A stretch of DNA of 64,000 bases from NCBI GenBank assembly GCA_963530515.1, contig CAUSEC010000014.1, positions 62,001 through 126,000 of the forward strand, read 5' to 3'. The position numbers were made by a program, and so were the translations under genes. Shown in pieces: positions 27,068-35,858 of this stretch. The stretch comes from CBFFRJ01 sp963530515. Its GTDB lineage: Bacteria; Pseudomonadota; Gammaproteobacteria; Enterobacterales; Enterobacteriaceae. The notes below the pieces were generated by a model. It was not told where the DNA came from and made no database searches. It saw only the letters and a list, made by a program, of their open reading frames with translations. Each line of letters starts with the position of its first letter. Position 1 is the first letter of the stretch.

Positions 27068-28411
27068 TTACTTATCGCTGTTCTCCAGATTCTCAACCTG
27101 CGGCAGGCCGTTGCTGCTTGATACTGAGAGCAAGCCATTTTCCGTGTAAGTGAACAGCTTCGCGCGAGTATCGGTAATGTCCAGGTTACGCATAGTCAAC
27201 TGACCAATACGATCGTCCGGAGAGAAGACTGAATCGCCTTTCTCCATGGTCAGACGCTCTGCCTGATAGGTCAGGTTGTCAGACACGGTATTCAGAATTG
27301 AGTAGTCATTGCCGCGACGCAGTTCCAGAGTGACTTCACCGGTGATGGCGCTTGCCACCCAACGCTGCAGAGCGTCACGCAGCATCAGTGCCTGAGGATC
27401 GAACCAACGGCCTTGATAGAGCAGTTTGCCCAACTGACGACCATGAGAATGGTACTGTTCAATCGTATCTTCGTTATGAATACCCGTCAGCAGACGCTCG
27501 TAAGCGATATGCAGCAGCGCCATCCCCGGAGCTTCATAGATGCCACGGCTTTTCGCTTCGATAATACGGTTTTCAATCTGATCGCTCATACCCAAACCAT
27601 GGCGTCCGCCAATACGGTTTGCTTCCAGCATCAGTTCCACATCATCAGAGAAGGTTTGGCCGTTCAGGGCAACCGGATGACCGCGTTCAAAACGAACAGT
27701 CACTTCTTCAGCCTGAATTTTGACGTTTTCGTCCCAGAACTTCACACCCATAATTGGGTTAACAATTTTTACGCTGGAATTCAGGAATTCCAGGTCTTTT
27801 GCTTCGTGCGTAGCACCCAGCATATTGGAATCGGTTGAGTAGGCTTTCTCGACAGACATTTTATAGTCGAAGCCACATGCGATCATAAATTCGGACATTT
27901 CCTGACGGCCACCCAGCTCATTGATAAAATCGGTGTCCAGCCAGGGTTTGTAGATCTTAAGTTCGGCATTGGTCAGCAGACCATAACGATAGAAACGCTC
28001 AATATCATTGCCTTTATAGGTACTGCCGTCGCCCCAGATGTTAACGCCATCTTCTTTCATAGCGGCAACAAGCATAGTCCCGGTCACAGCGCGCCCCAGC
28101 GGGGTGGTATTGAAATAGGTCAGTCCACCCGTCGTGTTATGGAATGCACCACATTGAATGGCCGCAATACCTTCAGCAACAAGCTGCTTACGGCAGTCGA
28201 TCAAGCGGGCATTTTCCGCGCCATATTCCTTCGCACGACGAGGAATTACGTCATAGTCGTCTTCGTCCGGTTGGCCCAGGTTTGCGGTATATGCGTAAGG
28301 CACCGCACCTTTTTTACGCATCCACAGCAGTGCTGCGCTGGTATCCAGTCCACCTGAAAAAGCGATACCAACACGTTCGCCTACCGGAAGATGCTTGAGA
28401 ATTGTCGTCAT
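27068..28411 (-). CDS. argG: argininosuccinate synthase ArgG
   Basis: This 447-residue enzyme joins citrulline and aspartate with ATP, the penultimate step of arginine synthesis. The PP-loop AFSGGLDTSAAL is at about 17-28. The family length fits the longer enterobacterial type II form. It is transcribed away from metY, with tandem ARG boxes 86-124 bp upstream of the start. In K-12 yhbX lies between argG and leuU, but here only 177 bp with two terminators remain. Confidence 0.98.
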   Translation of the reverse strand: MTTILKHLPVGERVGIAFSGGLDTSAALLWMRKKGAVPYAYTANLGQPDEDDYDVIPRRAKEYGAENARLIDCRKQLVAEGIAAIQCGAFHNTTGGLTYFNTTPLGRAVTGTMLVAAMKEDGVNIWGDGSTYKGNDIERFYRYGLLTNAELKIYKPWLDTDFINELGGRQEMSEFMIACGFDYKMSVEKAYSTDSNMLGATHEAKDLEFLNSSVKIVNPIMGVKFWDENVKIQAEEVTVRFERGHPVALNGQTFSDDVELMLEANRIGGRHGLGMSDQIENRIIEAKSRGIYEAPGMALLHIAYERLLTGIHNEDTIEQYHSHGRQLGKLLYQGRWFDPQALMLRDALQRWVASAITGEVTLELRRGNDYSILNTVSDNLTYQAERLTMEKGDSVFSPDDRIGQLTMRNLDITDTRAKLFTYTENGLLSVSSSNGLPQVENLENSDK

Positions 28412-28496
28412 AAAATAAATCCCTGCGTAATAAACCTATGGTGAGAGACTTAACAGCCACGCCATGATGTTTTAAACCATACACCGGAAGAACATT

Positions 28497-28535
28497 AGTG
28501 AATGATTATGCAAAATAAATGAGTTTTCATTTAAA
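28497..28535. promoter_or_regulatory. tandem ARG boxes (ArgR operator) between argG and metY
   Basis: TGAATGATTATGCA (28499-28512) matches the ARG-box core TGAAT-N4-ATTCA at 9 of 10 defined bases. TGAGTTTTCATTTA (28520-28533) matches at 8 of 10. Their centres are 21 bp apart, which is the standard spacing of paired 18-bp ARG boxes. ArgR with arginine would repress argG, and possibly metY as in E. coli. No other gene is seen in the 380-bp argG-metY gap. Confidence 0.8.
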
Positions 28536-28670
28536 CATCTTTTCGCGATGACAGGAAGAGAAGAGTGTAATTTTCATTGCCAAAATGGCGCAGAATGCCG
28601 ATGCGTTGTGAGAATAACTTTCGGTTTTATAAATATAAAGTCATGCGCATAAAATGCAAAGTGGGTGCGG

Positions 28671-28700
28671 TTGACAGTTGCTTATATTTATCAATATAAT
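28671..28700 (+). promoter_or_regulatory. upstream sigma-70 promoter of metY
   Basis: TTGACA (28671-28676) and TATAAT (28695-28700) are perfect consensus hexamers separated by 18 bp. Transcription would begin about 85 nt before the mature tRNA. Confidence 0.8.
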
Positions 28701-28747
28701 GGAGGCCGATTTAACGTCCCGTCTTCGGTACCAAATCCCAGCATTAT

Positions 28748-28776
28748 TTGCAAATCTTCTGCTAAACGAGTAGAAT
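28748..28776 (+). promoter_or_regulatory. proximal sigma-70 promoter of metY
   Basis: TTGCAA (28748-28753) and TAGAAT (28771-28776) have a 17-bp spacer. The start would fall about 9 nt before the mature 5' end of the tRNA. Confidence 0.65.
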
Positions 28777-28791
28777 TTGCCACGTTTCAGG

Positions 28792-28867
<76 letters not shown>

Positions 28868-28868
<1 letters not shown>

Positions 28869-28951
28869 CTTTCCCATAAAGTTCTTTTTCAAATATACTG
28901 TGAAGACTTAGAGCCTTCGTAGCTGGATTTGAAAAAATTCTTTTGGAAAGT
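28868..28951 (+). repeat. long imperfect inverted repeat immediately after metY
   Basis: ACTTTCC (28868-28874) pairs with GGAAAGT (28945-28951), and CTTTTTCAAAT (28884-28894) pairs with ATTTGAAAAA (28927-28936), so an 84-nt transcript hairpin can form starting at the last base of the tRNA CCA end. It may present the 3' end for processing. A short GCCACA/TGTGGC hairpin follows. Confidence 0.6.
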
Positions 28952-28990
28952 GCTCCAGGCCACAGTTGTGGCTATAGGGTTCAGTTATCT

Positions 28991-29016
28991 AAAGCCCCGA
29001 TTTATCGGGGTTTTTT
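28991..29016 (+). terminator. terminator-like hairpin between metY and rimP
   Basis: CCCCGA/TCGGGG with a TTTA loop is followed by six T residues. It probably separates metY transcription from rimP-nusA-infB by partial termination. Confidence 0.8.
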
Positions 29017-29075
29017 GTTATCTGACTACAGAATAACTGGGCTTTACGCCCTTTTTTTATGTCTTGGGGGTGGGC

Positions 29076-29528
29076 TTGTCCACATTAGAGCAAAAATTAA
29101 CAGAGATGATCACTGCACCGGTCGAAGCACTGGGCTATGAACTGGTCGGCATTGAATTTGTGCGTAGTCGCACATCTACGCTGCGCATCTATATTGATAG
29201 TGAAAATGGCATCACTGTTGAAGATTGTGCTGATGTTAGCCACCAGGTCAGTGCAGTGATGGATGTCGAAGATCCCATCACGGTCGCTTACAACCTGGAA
29301 GTGTCGTCTCCAGGTTTAGAGCGCCCTTTATTTACGGCGGAACACTACGAACGTTTTATGGGTGACGAAGTTACGCTGGTCTTGCGTATGGCTGTTCAGA
29401 ACCGTCGCAAGTGGCAGGGTATTATCAAAGCTGTCGATGGCGAGATGATCACCGTTACGGTCGAAGGTAAAGATGAAGTGTTCGCATTGAGCAACATTCA
29501 GAAAGCGAACCTGGTCCCCCACTTTTAA
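29076..29528 (+). CDS. rimP: ribosome maturation factor RimP
   Basis: This 150-residue protein is needed for 30S maturation. An N-terminal alpha/beta domain (PVEALGYELVGIEF) is followed by a C-terminal SH3-like domain. The TTG at 29076 gives MSTLEQKLTEM, the conserved N-terminus, and has GGGGGTGG just upstream as ribosome site. GTG at 29070 and TTG at 29064 are in-frame alternatives. A rare start codon is normal for this gene. Confidence 0.93.
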   Translation: MSTLEQKLTEMITAPVEALGYELVGIEFVRSRTSTLRIYIDSENGITVEDCADVSHQVSAVMDVEDPITVAYNLEVSSPGLERPLFTAEHYERFMGDEVTLVLRMAVQNRRKWQGIIKAVDGEMITVTVEGKDEVFALSNIQKANLVPHF

Positions 29529-29556
29529 CAGTCTGGATTGAGGTGAAAGGCCCCCG

Positions 29557-31044
29557 ATGAACAAAGAAATTTTGGCTGTTGTTGAAGCTGTTTCTAACGA
29601 AAAAGCGCTGCCGCGTGAAAAAATCTTCGAAGCGCTGGAAAGTGCTCTGGCTACAGCAACCAAGAAAAAATACGAGCAGGAAATCGACGTGCGCGTCAGC
29701 ATTGACCGTAAAAGCGGCGATTTCGATACGTTCCGTCGTTGGGTTATCGTCGAAGAAGTAACCCAGCCTACTAAAGAAATTACCCTTGAAGCTGCCCGTT
29801 ATGAAGACGAGAGCTTTAACGTCGGTGAATTTGTTGAAGACCAGATCGAATCCGTAACCTTTGACCGTATTACTACGCAAACGGCAAAACAGGTTATCGT
29901 TCAAAAAGTTCGCGAAGCCGAACGTGCAATGGTTGTTGACCAGTTCCGTGAGCATGAAAGCGAAATCATCACCGGTGTGGTGAAGAAAGTGAACCGTGAC
30001 AACATTACGCTGGATCTGGGCAGCAATGCCGAAGCTGTGATCCTGCGTGAAGATATGCTCCCGCGTGAAAACTTCCGTCCAGGCGACCGCATCCGTGGCG
30101 TTTTGTACGCAGTTCGCCCTGAAGCGCGTGGTGCACAGCTGTTTGTGACCCGTTCTAAGCCTGAAATGTTGATCGAATTGTTCCGCATTGAAGTGCCAGA
30201 AATTGGTGAAGAAGTGATTGAGATTAAAGCCGCAGCCCGTGATCCGGGCTCCCGTGCTAAAATCGCAGTCAAAACCAATGACAAGCGTATCGATCCGGTA
30301 GGGGCTTGCGTCGGTATGCGCGGCGCGCGTGTTCAGGCGGTTTCAACCGAGCTGGGCGGCGAGCGTATCGATATCGTCCTGTGGGACGACAACCCGGCAC
30401 AGTTTGTTATCAACGCCATGGCGCCAGCGGATGTTGCTTCTATCGTCGTGGACGAAGATAAGCACACCATGGATATCGCAGTTGAAGCCGGTAATCTGGC
30501 GCAGGCAATTGGACGTAACGGTCAGAACGTCCGTCTGGCGTCGCAACTGAGCGGCTGGGAACTTAACGTGATGACCGTTGATGACTTGCAAGCTAAGCAT
30601 CAGGCTGAAGCACATGCAGCCATTGACACCTTCACCAGGTATCTCGATATCGATGAAGATTTCGCGACTGTACTGGTTGAAGAAGGCTTTGCAACGCTTG
30701 AAGAACTGGCCTACGTGCCGATGAAAGAACTGTTGGAAATCGACGGCCTTGATGAAGCGACCGTTGAAGCGCTGCGCGAGCGTGCCAAAAACGCACTGAC
30801 CACTCTGGCACTGGCCCAGGAAGAAAGCCTTGGTGATAAAAAACCAGCTGACGATCTGTTGAATCTGGAAGGATTAGATCGCGAAATGGCCTTCAAACTG
30901 GCTGCCCGTGGTGTTTGTACGCTGGAAGATCTCGCCGAACAGGGCATTGATGATCTGGCTGATATTGAAGGGTTGAACGACGAAAAAGCCGGTGAGCTGA
31001 TCATGGCAGCCCGTAATATTTGCTGGTTCGGTGACGAAGCGTAA
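29557..31044 (+). CDS. nusA: transcription termination/antitermination factor NusA
   Basis: This 495-residue protein has an RNA polymerase-binding N-terminal domain (1-130), S1 domain (EIITGVVKKVNRDNITLDLG, about 133-200), KH1 and KH2 (about 200-345, with GACVGMRGARVQ and AIGRNGQNVRLAS), and two acidic repeats AR1 and AR2 (from about 365). It modulates pausing, termination and lambda-N type antitermination. Order rimP-nusA-infB is universal in enterics. Confidence 0.98.
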   Translation: MNKEILAVVEAVSNEKALPREKIFEALESALATATKKKYEQEIDVRVSIDRKSGDFDTFRRWVIVEEVTQPTKEITLEAARYEDESFNVGEFVEDQIESVTFDRITTQTAKQVIVQKVREAERAMVVDQFREHESEIITGVVKKVNRDNITLDLGSNAEAVILREDMLPRENFRPGDRIRGVLYAVRPEARGAQLFVTRSKPEMLIELFRIEVPEIGEEVIEIKAAARDPGSRAKIAVKTNDKRIDPVGACVGMRGARVQAVSTELGGERIDIVLWDDNPAQFVINAMAPADVASIVVDEDKHTMDIAVEAGNLAQAIGRNGQNVRLASQLSGWELNVMTVDDLQAKHQAEAHAAIDTFTRYLDIDEDFATVLVEEGFATLEELAYVPMKELLEIDGLDEATVEALRERAKNALTTLALAQEESLGDKKPADDLLNLEGLDREMAFKLAARGVCTLEDLAEQGIDDLADIEGLNDEKAGELIMAARNICWFGDEA

Positions 31045-31068
31045 TAAACTGTAGCAGGAAGGAACAGC

Positions 31069-33756
31069 ATGACAGATGTAACCGTAAAAACGCTGGCTGC
31101 AGAGATACAGACCTCCGTGGATCGCCTGGTACAGCAATTTGCTGATGCAGGTATCCCGAAGTCTGTAAATGACTCTGTGTCCGCGCAAGAGAAGCAGACT
31201 TTACTGGCGCACCTTAACCGTGAAAACGGTTCTGCCCCGGATAAGTTGACATTGCAGCGTAAAACGCGCAGTACTCTCAATATTCCTGGTACCGGTGGAA
31301 AGAGTAAATCGGTACAAATCGAAGTCCGCAAGACACGCACCTTTGTAAAACGCGATCCGCAAGAGGCAGAACGCCTTGCCGCGGAAGAGCAGGCGCAGCG
31401 TGAAGCGGAAGAGCAGGCCCGTCGTGAAGCAGAAGAAGCTGCTAAACGCGAGGCGCAACAAAAAGCTGAACGTGAGGCCGCAGAACAAGCGAAACGTGAA
31501 TCCGCTGAGAAAGCGAAACGTGAAGTTGCGGAAAAAGACAAAGTGAGCAATCAACAAACTGACGATATGACCAAAACCGCCCATGCTGAAAAAGCCCGCC
31601 GTGAAGCTGAATCTGCTGAGCTGAAACGTAAAGCTGAAGAAGAAGCACGTCGCAAGCTTGAAGAAGAAGCCCGCCGTGTTGCTGATGATGCGCGTCGTAT
31701 GGCTGAAGAAAATGCCGGTGTCTGGGCTGAGCAAGAAAAAGTGGAAGAAGACAAGAGCGATTATCATGTCACCACTTCTCAGCACGCTCGCCAGGCCGAA
31801 GATGAAAACGATCGTGAAGTAGAAGGCGGTCGTGGCCGTGGACGCAGCACCAAAGCAGCGCGCCCGGCGAAGAAAGGCAACAAGCATGCCGAGTCGAAAG
31901 CCGATCGTGAAGAAGCCCGTGCTGCCGTTCGCGGTGGTAAAGGTGGCAAACGTAAAGGTTCTTCTCTGCAGCAGGGCTTCCAGAAGCCTGTTCAAGCCGT
32001 TAACCGCGACGTTGTGATTGGCGAAACCATCACCGTTGGCGAACTGGCGAACAAAATGGCTGTTAAAGGCTCTCAGGTCATCAAAGCGATGATGAAACTG
32101 GGTGCAATGGCGACCATCAACCAGGTCATCGATCAGGAAACTGCTCAGCTGGTTGCTGAAGAAATGGGCCACAAAGTGACCCTGCGTCGTGAAAATGAGC
32201 TGGAAGAAGCGGTAATGAGCGACCGTGATACGGGCGTTGCGGCAGAGCCGCGTGCGCCAGTCGTGACCATCATGGGTCACGTTGACCACGGTAAAACCTC
32301 TCTGCTGGACTACATTCGTTCAACGAAAGTGGCTTCTGGCGAAGCGGGCGGCATTACCCAGCACATCGGTGCATACCACGTTGAAACTGACAACGGTATG
32401 ATCACCTTCCTGGATACCCCGGGCCACGCCGCGTTTACTTCCATGCGTGCTCGTGGTGCGCAGGCAACGGATATCGTTGTTCTGGTGGTTGCAGCAGATG
32501 ATGGCGTGATGCCACAGACAATTGAAGCTATCCAGCACGCGAAAGCGGCGCAGGTGCCGGTTGTTGTTGCAGTGAACAAAATCGATAAGCCAGAAGCAGA
32601 TCCCGATCGCGTTAAGCAGGAACTGTCTCAGTACGGCATCATGCCGGAAGCGTGGGGCGGTGACAGCCAGTTCGTTCACGTGTCAGCGAAAGCAGGTACG
32701 GGTATTGATGAACTGCTGGATGCCATCCTGCTGCAGGCTGAAGTTCTTGAGCTGAAAGCTATCCGTAATGGTATGGCAAGTGGTGCGGTAATCGAATCCT
32801 TCCTGGATAAAGGTCGTGGTCCGGTTGCAACGGTACTGGTGCGTGAAGGTACGCTGCACAAAGGTGATATTGTTCTTTGCGGCTTCGAATACGGCCGTGT
32901 TCGTGCAATGCGCGATGAACTGGGTCGTGAAGTGACCGAAGCAGGTCCGTCTATTCCTGTAGAAATCCTCGGCCTGTCTGGTGTTCCTGCTGCGGGTGAC
33001 GAAGCCACTGTTGTTCGTGACGAGAAGAAAGCACGTGAAGTTGCGCTGTACCGTCAGGGCAAATTCCGTGAAGTTAAGCTGGCTCGTCAGCAGAAATCCA
33101 AACTCGAGAACATGTTCGCTAACATGACTGAAGGCGAAGTTCACGAAGTGAACGTTGTTCTGAAAGCGGACGTTCAGGGTTCTGTTGAAGCGATTAGCGA
33201 TTCTCTGCTGAAACTGTCTACCGATGAAGTGAAAGTGAAAATCATTGGTTCCGGTGTGGGTGGTATCACTGAAACTGATGCAACCCTGGCTGCAGCCTCT
33301 AACGCTATCCTGGTTGGCTTTAACGTCCGTGCTGATGCCTCTGCTCGCCGCGTGATTGATGCTGAAAGCCTGGATCTGCGTTACTACTCTGTCATCTACC
33401 ATCTGATCGACGAAGTGAAAGCGGCGATGAGCGGTAAGCTGTCTCCGGAACTGAAACAGCAGATCATTGGTCTGGCCGAAGTGCGTGATGTGTTCAAATC
33501 ACCGAAATTTGGCGCTATCGCTGGCTGTATGGTCACCGAAGGCACAATCAAACGTCACAACCCAATCCGCGTTCTGCGTGACAACGTGGTTATCTACGAA
33601 GGCGAGCTGGAATCCCTGCGCCGCTTCAAAGATGACGTTAACGAAGTCCGTAACGGCATGGAATGTGGTATCGGCGTGAAGAACTACAACGACGTTCGCG
33701 TTGGCGATATGATCGAAGTGTTCGAGATCATCGAGATCCAACGTAGCATCGATTAA
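31069..33756 (+). CDS. infB: translation initiation factor IF-2
   Basis: This 895-residue protein delivers fMet-tRNA to the 30S subunit. The N-terminal region holds a long, highly charged Ala/Glu/Arg/Lys helix (about 100-215). The G domain begins near 395, with G1 GHVDHGKTS, G3 DTPGH and G4 NKID, followed by EF-Tu-like domain II and the fMet-tRNA-binding C2 domain. Internal starts near residues 159 and 167 should give shorter isoforms. Its substrate's initiator tRNA gene, metY, heads the same operon. Confidence 0.98.
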   Translation: MTDVTVKTLAAEIQTSVDRLVQQFADAGIPKSVNDSVSAQEKQTLLAHLNRENGSAPDKLTLQRKTRSTLNIPGTGGKSKSVQIEVRKTRTFVKRDPQEAERLAAEEQAQREAEEQARREAEEAAKREAQQKAEREAAEQAKRESAEKAKREVAEKDKVSNQQTDDMTKTAHAEKARREAESAELKRKAEEEARRKLEEEARRVADDARRMAEENAGVWAEQEKVEEDKSDYHVTTSQHARQAEDENDREVEGGRGRGRSTKAARPAKKGNKHAESKADREEARAAVRGGKGGKRKGSSLQQGFQKPVQAVNRDVVIGETITVGELANKMAVKGSQVIKAMMKLGAMATINQVIDQETAQLVAEEMGHKVTLRRENELEEAVMSDRDTGVAAEPRAPVVTIMGHVDHGKTSLLDYIRSTKVASGEAGGITQHIGAYHVETDNGMITFLDTPGHAAFTSMRARGAQATDIVVLVVAADDGVMPQTIEAIQHAKAAQVPVVVAVNKIDKPEADPDRVKQELSQYGIMPEAWGGDSQFVHVSAKAGTGIDELLDAILLQAEVLELKAIRNGMASGAVIESFLDKGRGPVATVLVREGTLHKGDIVLCGFEYGRVRAMRDELGREVTEAGPSIPVEILGLSGVPAAGDEATVVRDEKKAREVALYRQGKFREVKLARQQKSKLENMFANMTEGEVHEVNVVLKADVQGSVEAISDSLLKLSTDEVKVKIIGSGVGGITETDATLAAASNAILVGFNVRADASARRVIDAESLDLRYYSVIYHLIDEVKAAMSGKLSPELKQQIIGLAEVRDVFKSPKFGAIAGCMVTEGTIKRHNPIRVLRDNVVIYEGELESLRRFKDDVNEVRNGMECGIGVKNYNDVRVGDMIEVFEIIEIQRSID
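31543..31569 (+). promoter_or_regulatory. internal translation starts for IF2-2 and IF2-3
   Basis: In-frame GTG 31543-31545 (VSNQQ, residue 159) and ATG 31567-31569 (residue 167) match the positions of the IF2-beta and IF2-gamma starts known in E. coli. No strong Shine-Dalgarno sequence is obvious, so the call rests on conservation of position and flanking residues. Confidence 0.6.
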
Positions 33757-33763
33757 TCGTTTT

Positions 33764-33794
33764 GTAGGCCGGGTTAGCACAAGCGCCACCCGGC
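33764..33794. repeat. REP-like element between infB and rbfA
   Basis: GTAGGCCGGGT...ACCCGGC forms an imperfect palindrome with 7-bp arms (33768-33774 and 33788-33794). This is the typical form of enterobacterial REP units that stabilise upstream mRNA. Confidence 0.75.
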
Positions 33795-33804
33795 ATGAAA
33801 TTTC

Positions 33805-33828
33805 AAAGGGGCTTAACGGCCCCTTTTT
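33805..33828 (+). terminator. terminator-like hairpin between infB and rbfA
   Basis: AAAGGGGC/GCCCCTTT with a 6-nt loop is followed by TT. As the operon continues, it may only attenuate. Confidence 0.7.
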
Positions 33829-33845
33829 AGTCTGGAGAATTTATC

Positions 33846-34256
33846 ATGGCGAAAGAATTCGGTCGCCCGCAGCGCGTCTCTCAGGAACTGCAAAAAGAAA
33901 TTGCGATTATCCTGCAGCGCGAAATCAAAGATCCGCGTCTGGGTATGATGACCACCGTTTCTGGTGTCGAAGTTTCCCGCGATCTGGCTTATGCCAAAGT
34001 ATTTGTTACCTTCCTGAATGACCAGGATGAAGCCTCTGTAAAAGCAGGCATTCGTGCGTTGCAGGATGCCTCTGGTTTCATCCGTACCCTGGTCGGCAAA
34101 GCGATGCGCCTGCGTATCGTGCCGGAACTGACCTTCTTCTACGACAACTCCCTGGTTGAAGGCATGCGCATGTCAAACCTGGTGACCAGTGTCGTGAAAC
34201 ACGATGATGAACGTCGTGTGAATCCGGATGAAAGCGGCGATAGCAAGGAGGACTGA
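33846..34256 (+). CDS. rbfA: 30S ribosome-binding factor RbfA
   Basis: This 136-residue KH-like protein aids late 16S rRNA processing and cold adaptation. The N-terminal MAKEFGRPQRVSQELQKEIAIILQREIKDPRLG is typical. Its stop codon TGA shares a base with the truB ATG (TGATG), so translation is coupled. The C-terminus is a variable acidic tail. Confidence 0.97.
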   Translation: MAKEFGRPQRVSQELQKEIAIILQREIKDPRLGMMTTVSGVEVSRDLAYAKVFVTFLNDQDEASVKAGIRALQDASGFIRTLVGKAMRLRIVPELTFFYDNSLVEGMRMSNLVTSVVKHDDERRVNPDESGDSKED

Positions 34257-35203
34257 TGAGTCGTCCTCGTCGTCGTGGTCGTGATGTGCACGGCGTATTG
34301 TTGCTGGATAAACCGCAAGGGGAATCCAGCAATGATGTGCTGCAAAAAGTAAAGCGTCTGTTCAATGCTAACCGCGCCGGGCACACAGGTGCACTGGATC
34401 CGTTGGCGACCGGTATGCTCCCCATCTGTTTAGGGGAAGCCACCAAATTTTCCCAGTATCTGCTTGATTCAGATAAGCGTTATCGCGTGATTGCCCGTCT
34501 TGGTCAGCGTACGGATACCTCCGATGCAGATGGCCAGATAGTCGAAGAGCGTCCGATGGCGTTCAGTGCTGAGCAGCTTGAAGCCGCACTGGACAGTTTC
34601 CGCGGTGAAACCTCCCAGGTACCTTCAATGTATTCTGCCCTGAAGTATCAGGGGAAAAAGCTGTATGAGTATGCGCGTCAGGGCATTGAGGTGCCACGCG
34701 AAGCTCGCCCAATAAATGTGTACGAATTGTTGTTTATTCGCCACGAAGGTGACGAGCTTGAACTGGAAATCCATTGCTCAAAGGGCACCTACATCCGCAC
34801 CATCATTGATGATCTGGGTGAAAAGCTGGGGTGTGGCGCGCACGTGATTTTCCTGCGCCGTCTTGCCGTCAGCAAATACCCGGCTGAGCGTATGGTCACG
34901 CTGGAACAACTGCGTGAATTAGTGGAAAAGGCTGAGTCTCAAGCTATTCCGTCAGCACAATTGTTGGATCCACTATTGATGCCAATGGACAGTCCGGCTG
35001 CGGACTATCCTGTTGTCAACATCACTTCCGTGGTGGCGGCCTATTTCAAAATGGGCCAGCCAGTGAGTACCTCCACTGCTGCCGTGGAAGGGCTGGTACG
35101 CGTGACGGAAGGCGACGAGGCACAGTTTATTGGTATGGGTGAAATGACGGATGATGGGCGTCTTGCGCCACGTCGACTGGTGGTTGAATACCCGCCAGCC
35201 TAA
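34256..35203 (+). CDS. truB: tRNA pseudouridine-55 synthase TruB
   Basis: This 315-residue enzyme makes the universal pseudouridine 55 in the tRNA T-loop. The nucleophile is D48 in AGHTGALDPLATG. The C-terminal PUA-like domain starts near 250. It overlaps rbfA by one base and is preceded by an AAGGAGG ribosome site inside the end of rbfA. Confidence 0.97.
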   Translation: MSRPRRRGRDVHGVLLLDKPQGESSNDVLQKVKRLFNANRAGHTGALDPLATGMLPICLGEATKFSQYLLDSDKRYRVIARLGQRTDTSDADGQIVEERPMAFSAEQLEAALDSFRGETSQVPSMYSALKYQGKKLYEYARQGIEVPREARPINVYELLFIRHEGDELELEIHCSKGTYIRTIIDDLGEKLGCGAHVIFLRRLAVSKYPAERMVTLEQLRELVEKAESQAIPSAQLLDPLLMPMDSPAADYPVVNITSVVAAYFKMGQPVSTSTAAVEGLVRVTEGDEAQFIGMGEMTDDGRLAPRRLVVEYPPA

Positions 35204-35346
35204 CCCCATCTTGCGATAAGCAGACACTGCGAGTAGAATATCGCCGCTTAATGCCGGGGCGATTGTTTAACAAGAGGTCGGCATTACACTGGGGTAGCTG
35301 AATTAGAGATCGGCACCCTTTCATTTTTTTATCACTGGAGTTCAAA

Positions 35347-35616
35347 ATGTCTCTAAGCGTTGAAGCTAAAGCAAAAATCGTTTCCGAGTTTGGTCGTGGC
35401 GAAAATGACAGCGGTTCTACCGAAGTTCAGGTTGCCCTGCTGACTGCTCAGATCAACCACCTGCAAGGTCACTTTGCAGAGCACAAAAAAGATCACCACA
35501 GCCGTCGTGGTCTGCTGCGCATGGTTTCTCAGCGTCGTAAACTGCTCGACTACCTGAAACGTAAAGATGTTGCACGCTACACCGCGCTGATCGAGCGTCT
35601 GGGTCTGCGTCGCTAA
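35347..35616 (+). CDS. rpsO: 30S ribosomal protein S15
   Basis: This is an 89-residue four-helix protein with the S15 signature LTAQINHLQGHFAEHKKDHHSRRGL. It binds the 16S central domain early in assembly. In E. coli it represses its own translation through a pseudoknot in the leader. The 143-bp gap here is long enough for such a leader, but I have not folded it. A terminator follows. Confidence 0.98.
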   Translation: MSLSVEAKAKIVSEFGRGENDSGSTEVQVALLTAQINHLQGHFAEHKKDHHSRRGLLRMVSQRRKLLDYLKRKDVARYTALIERLGLRR

Positions 35617-35632
35617 TTCTTGCGAGTTTCAG

Positions 35633-35659
35633 AAAAGGGGGCCTGATGGCCCCTTTTTT
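35633..35659 (+). terminator. terminator after rpsO
   Basis: GGGGCC/GGCCCC with a 4-nt loop is extended by A-T pairs and followed by TTTTTT. In E. coli the matching hairpin allows readthrough into pnp. Confidence 0.88.
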
Positions 35660-35730
35660 CAACCAGACGGCAGCAATTCACTGGAAACTATTGTATTGTT
35701 GCTATAAATGATCTTCATTGCAGAGGTTCG

Positions 35731-35834
35731 CGCGGCTAATGAGAGGCTTCACCCATGGGGGTGTTGGTTGTCATTAGTCGCGAGGATGCGAAGAAGGTCG
35801 GGTTAAATCGACAGCACACCGGTGGTGTGCTGTC
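35731..35834 (+). promoter_or_regulatory. pnp leader: RNase III hairpin and second stem-loop
   Basis: A 12-bp stem, CGCGGCTAATGA/TCATTAGTCGCG (one G-U), pairs 35731-35742 with 35771-35782. It corresponds to the E. coli pnp leader hairpin that RNase III cleaves to let PNPase degrade its own mRNA. A second, 10-bp stem, GACAGCACAC/GTGTGCTGTC (35810-35834), lies just before the ribosome site. The terminal loop differs from E. coli while the stem base is kept. Confidence 0.8.
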
Positions 35835-35858
35835 AAACATTTAAGAAAGGACAGAACT

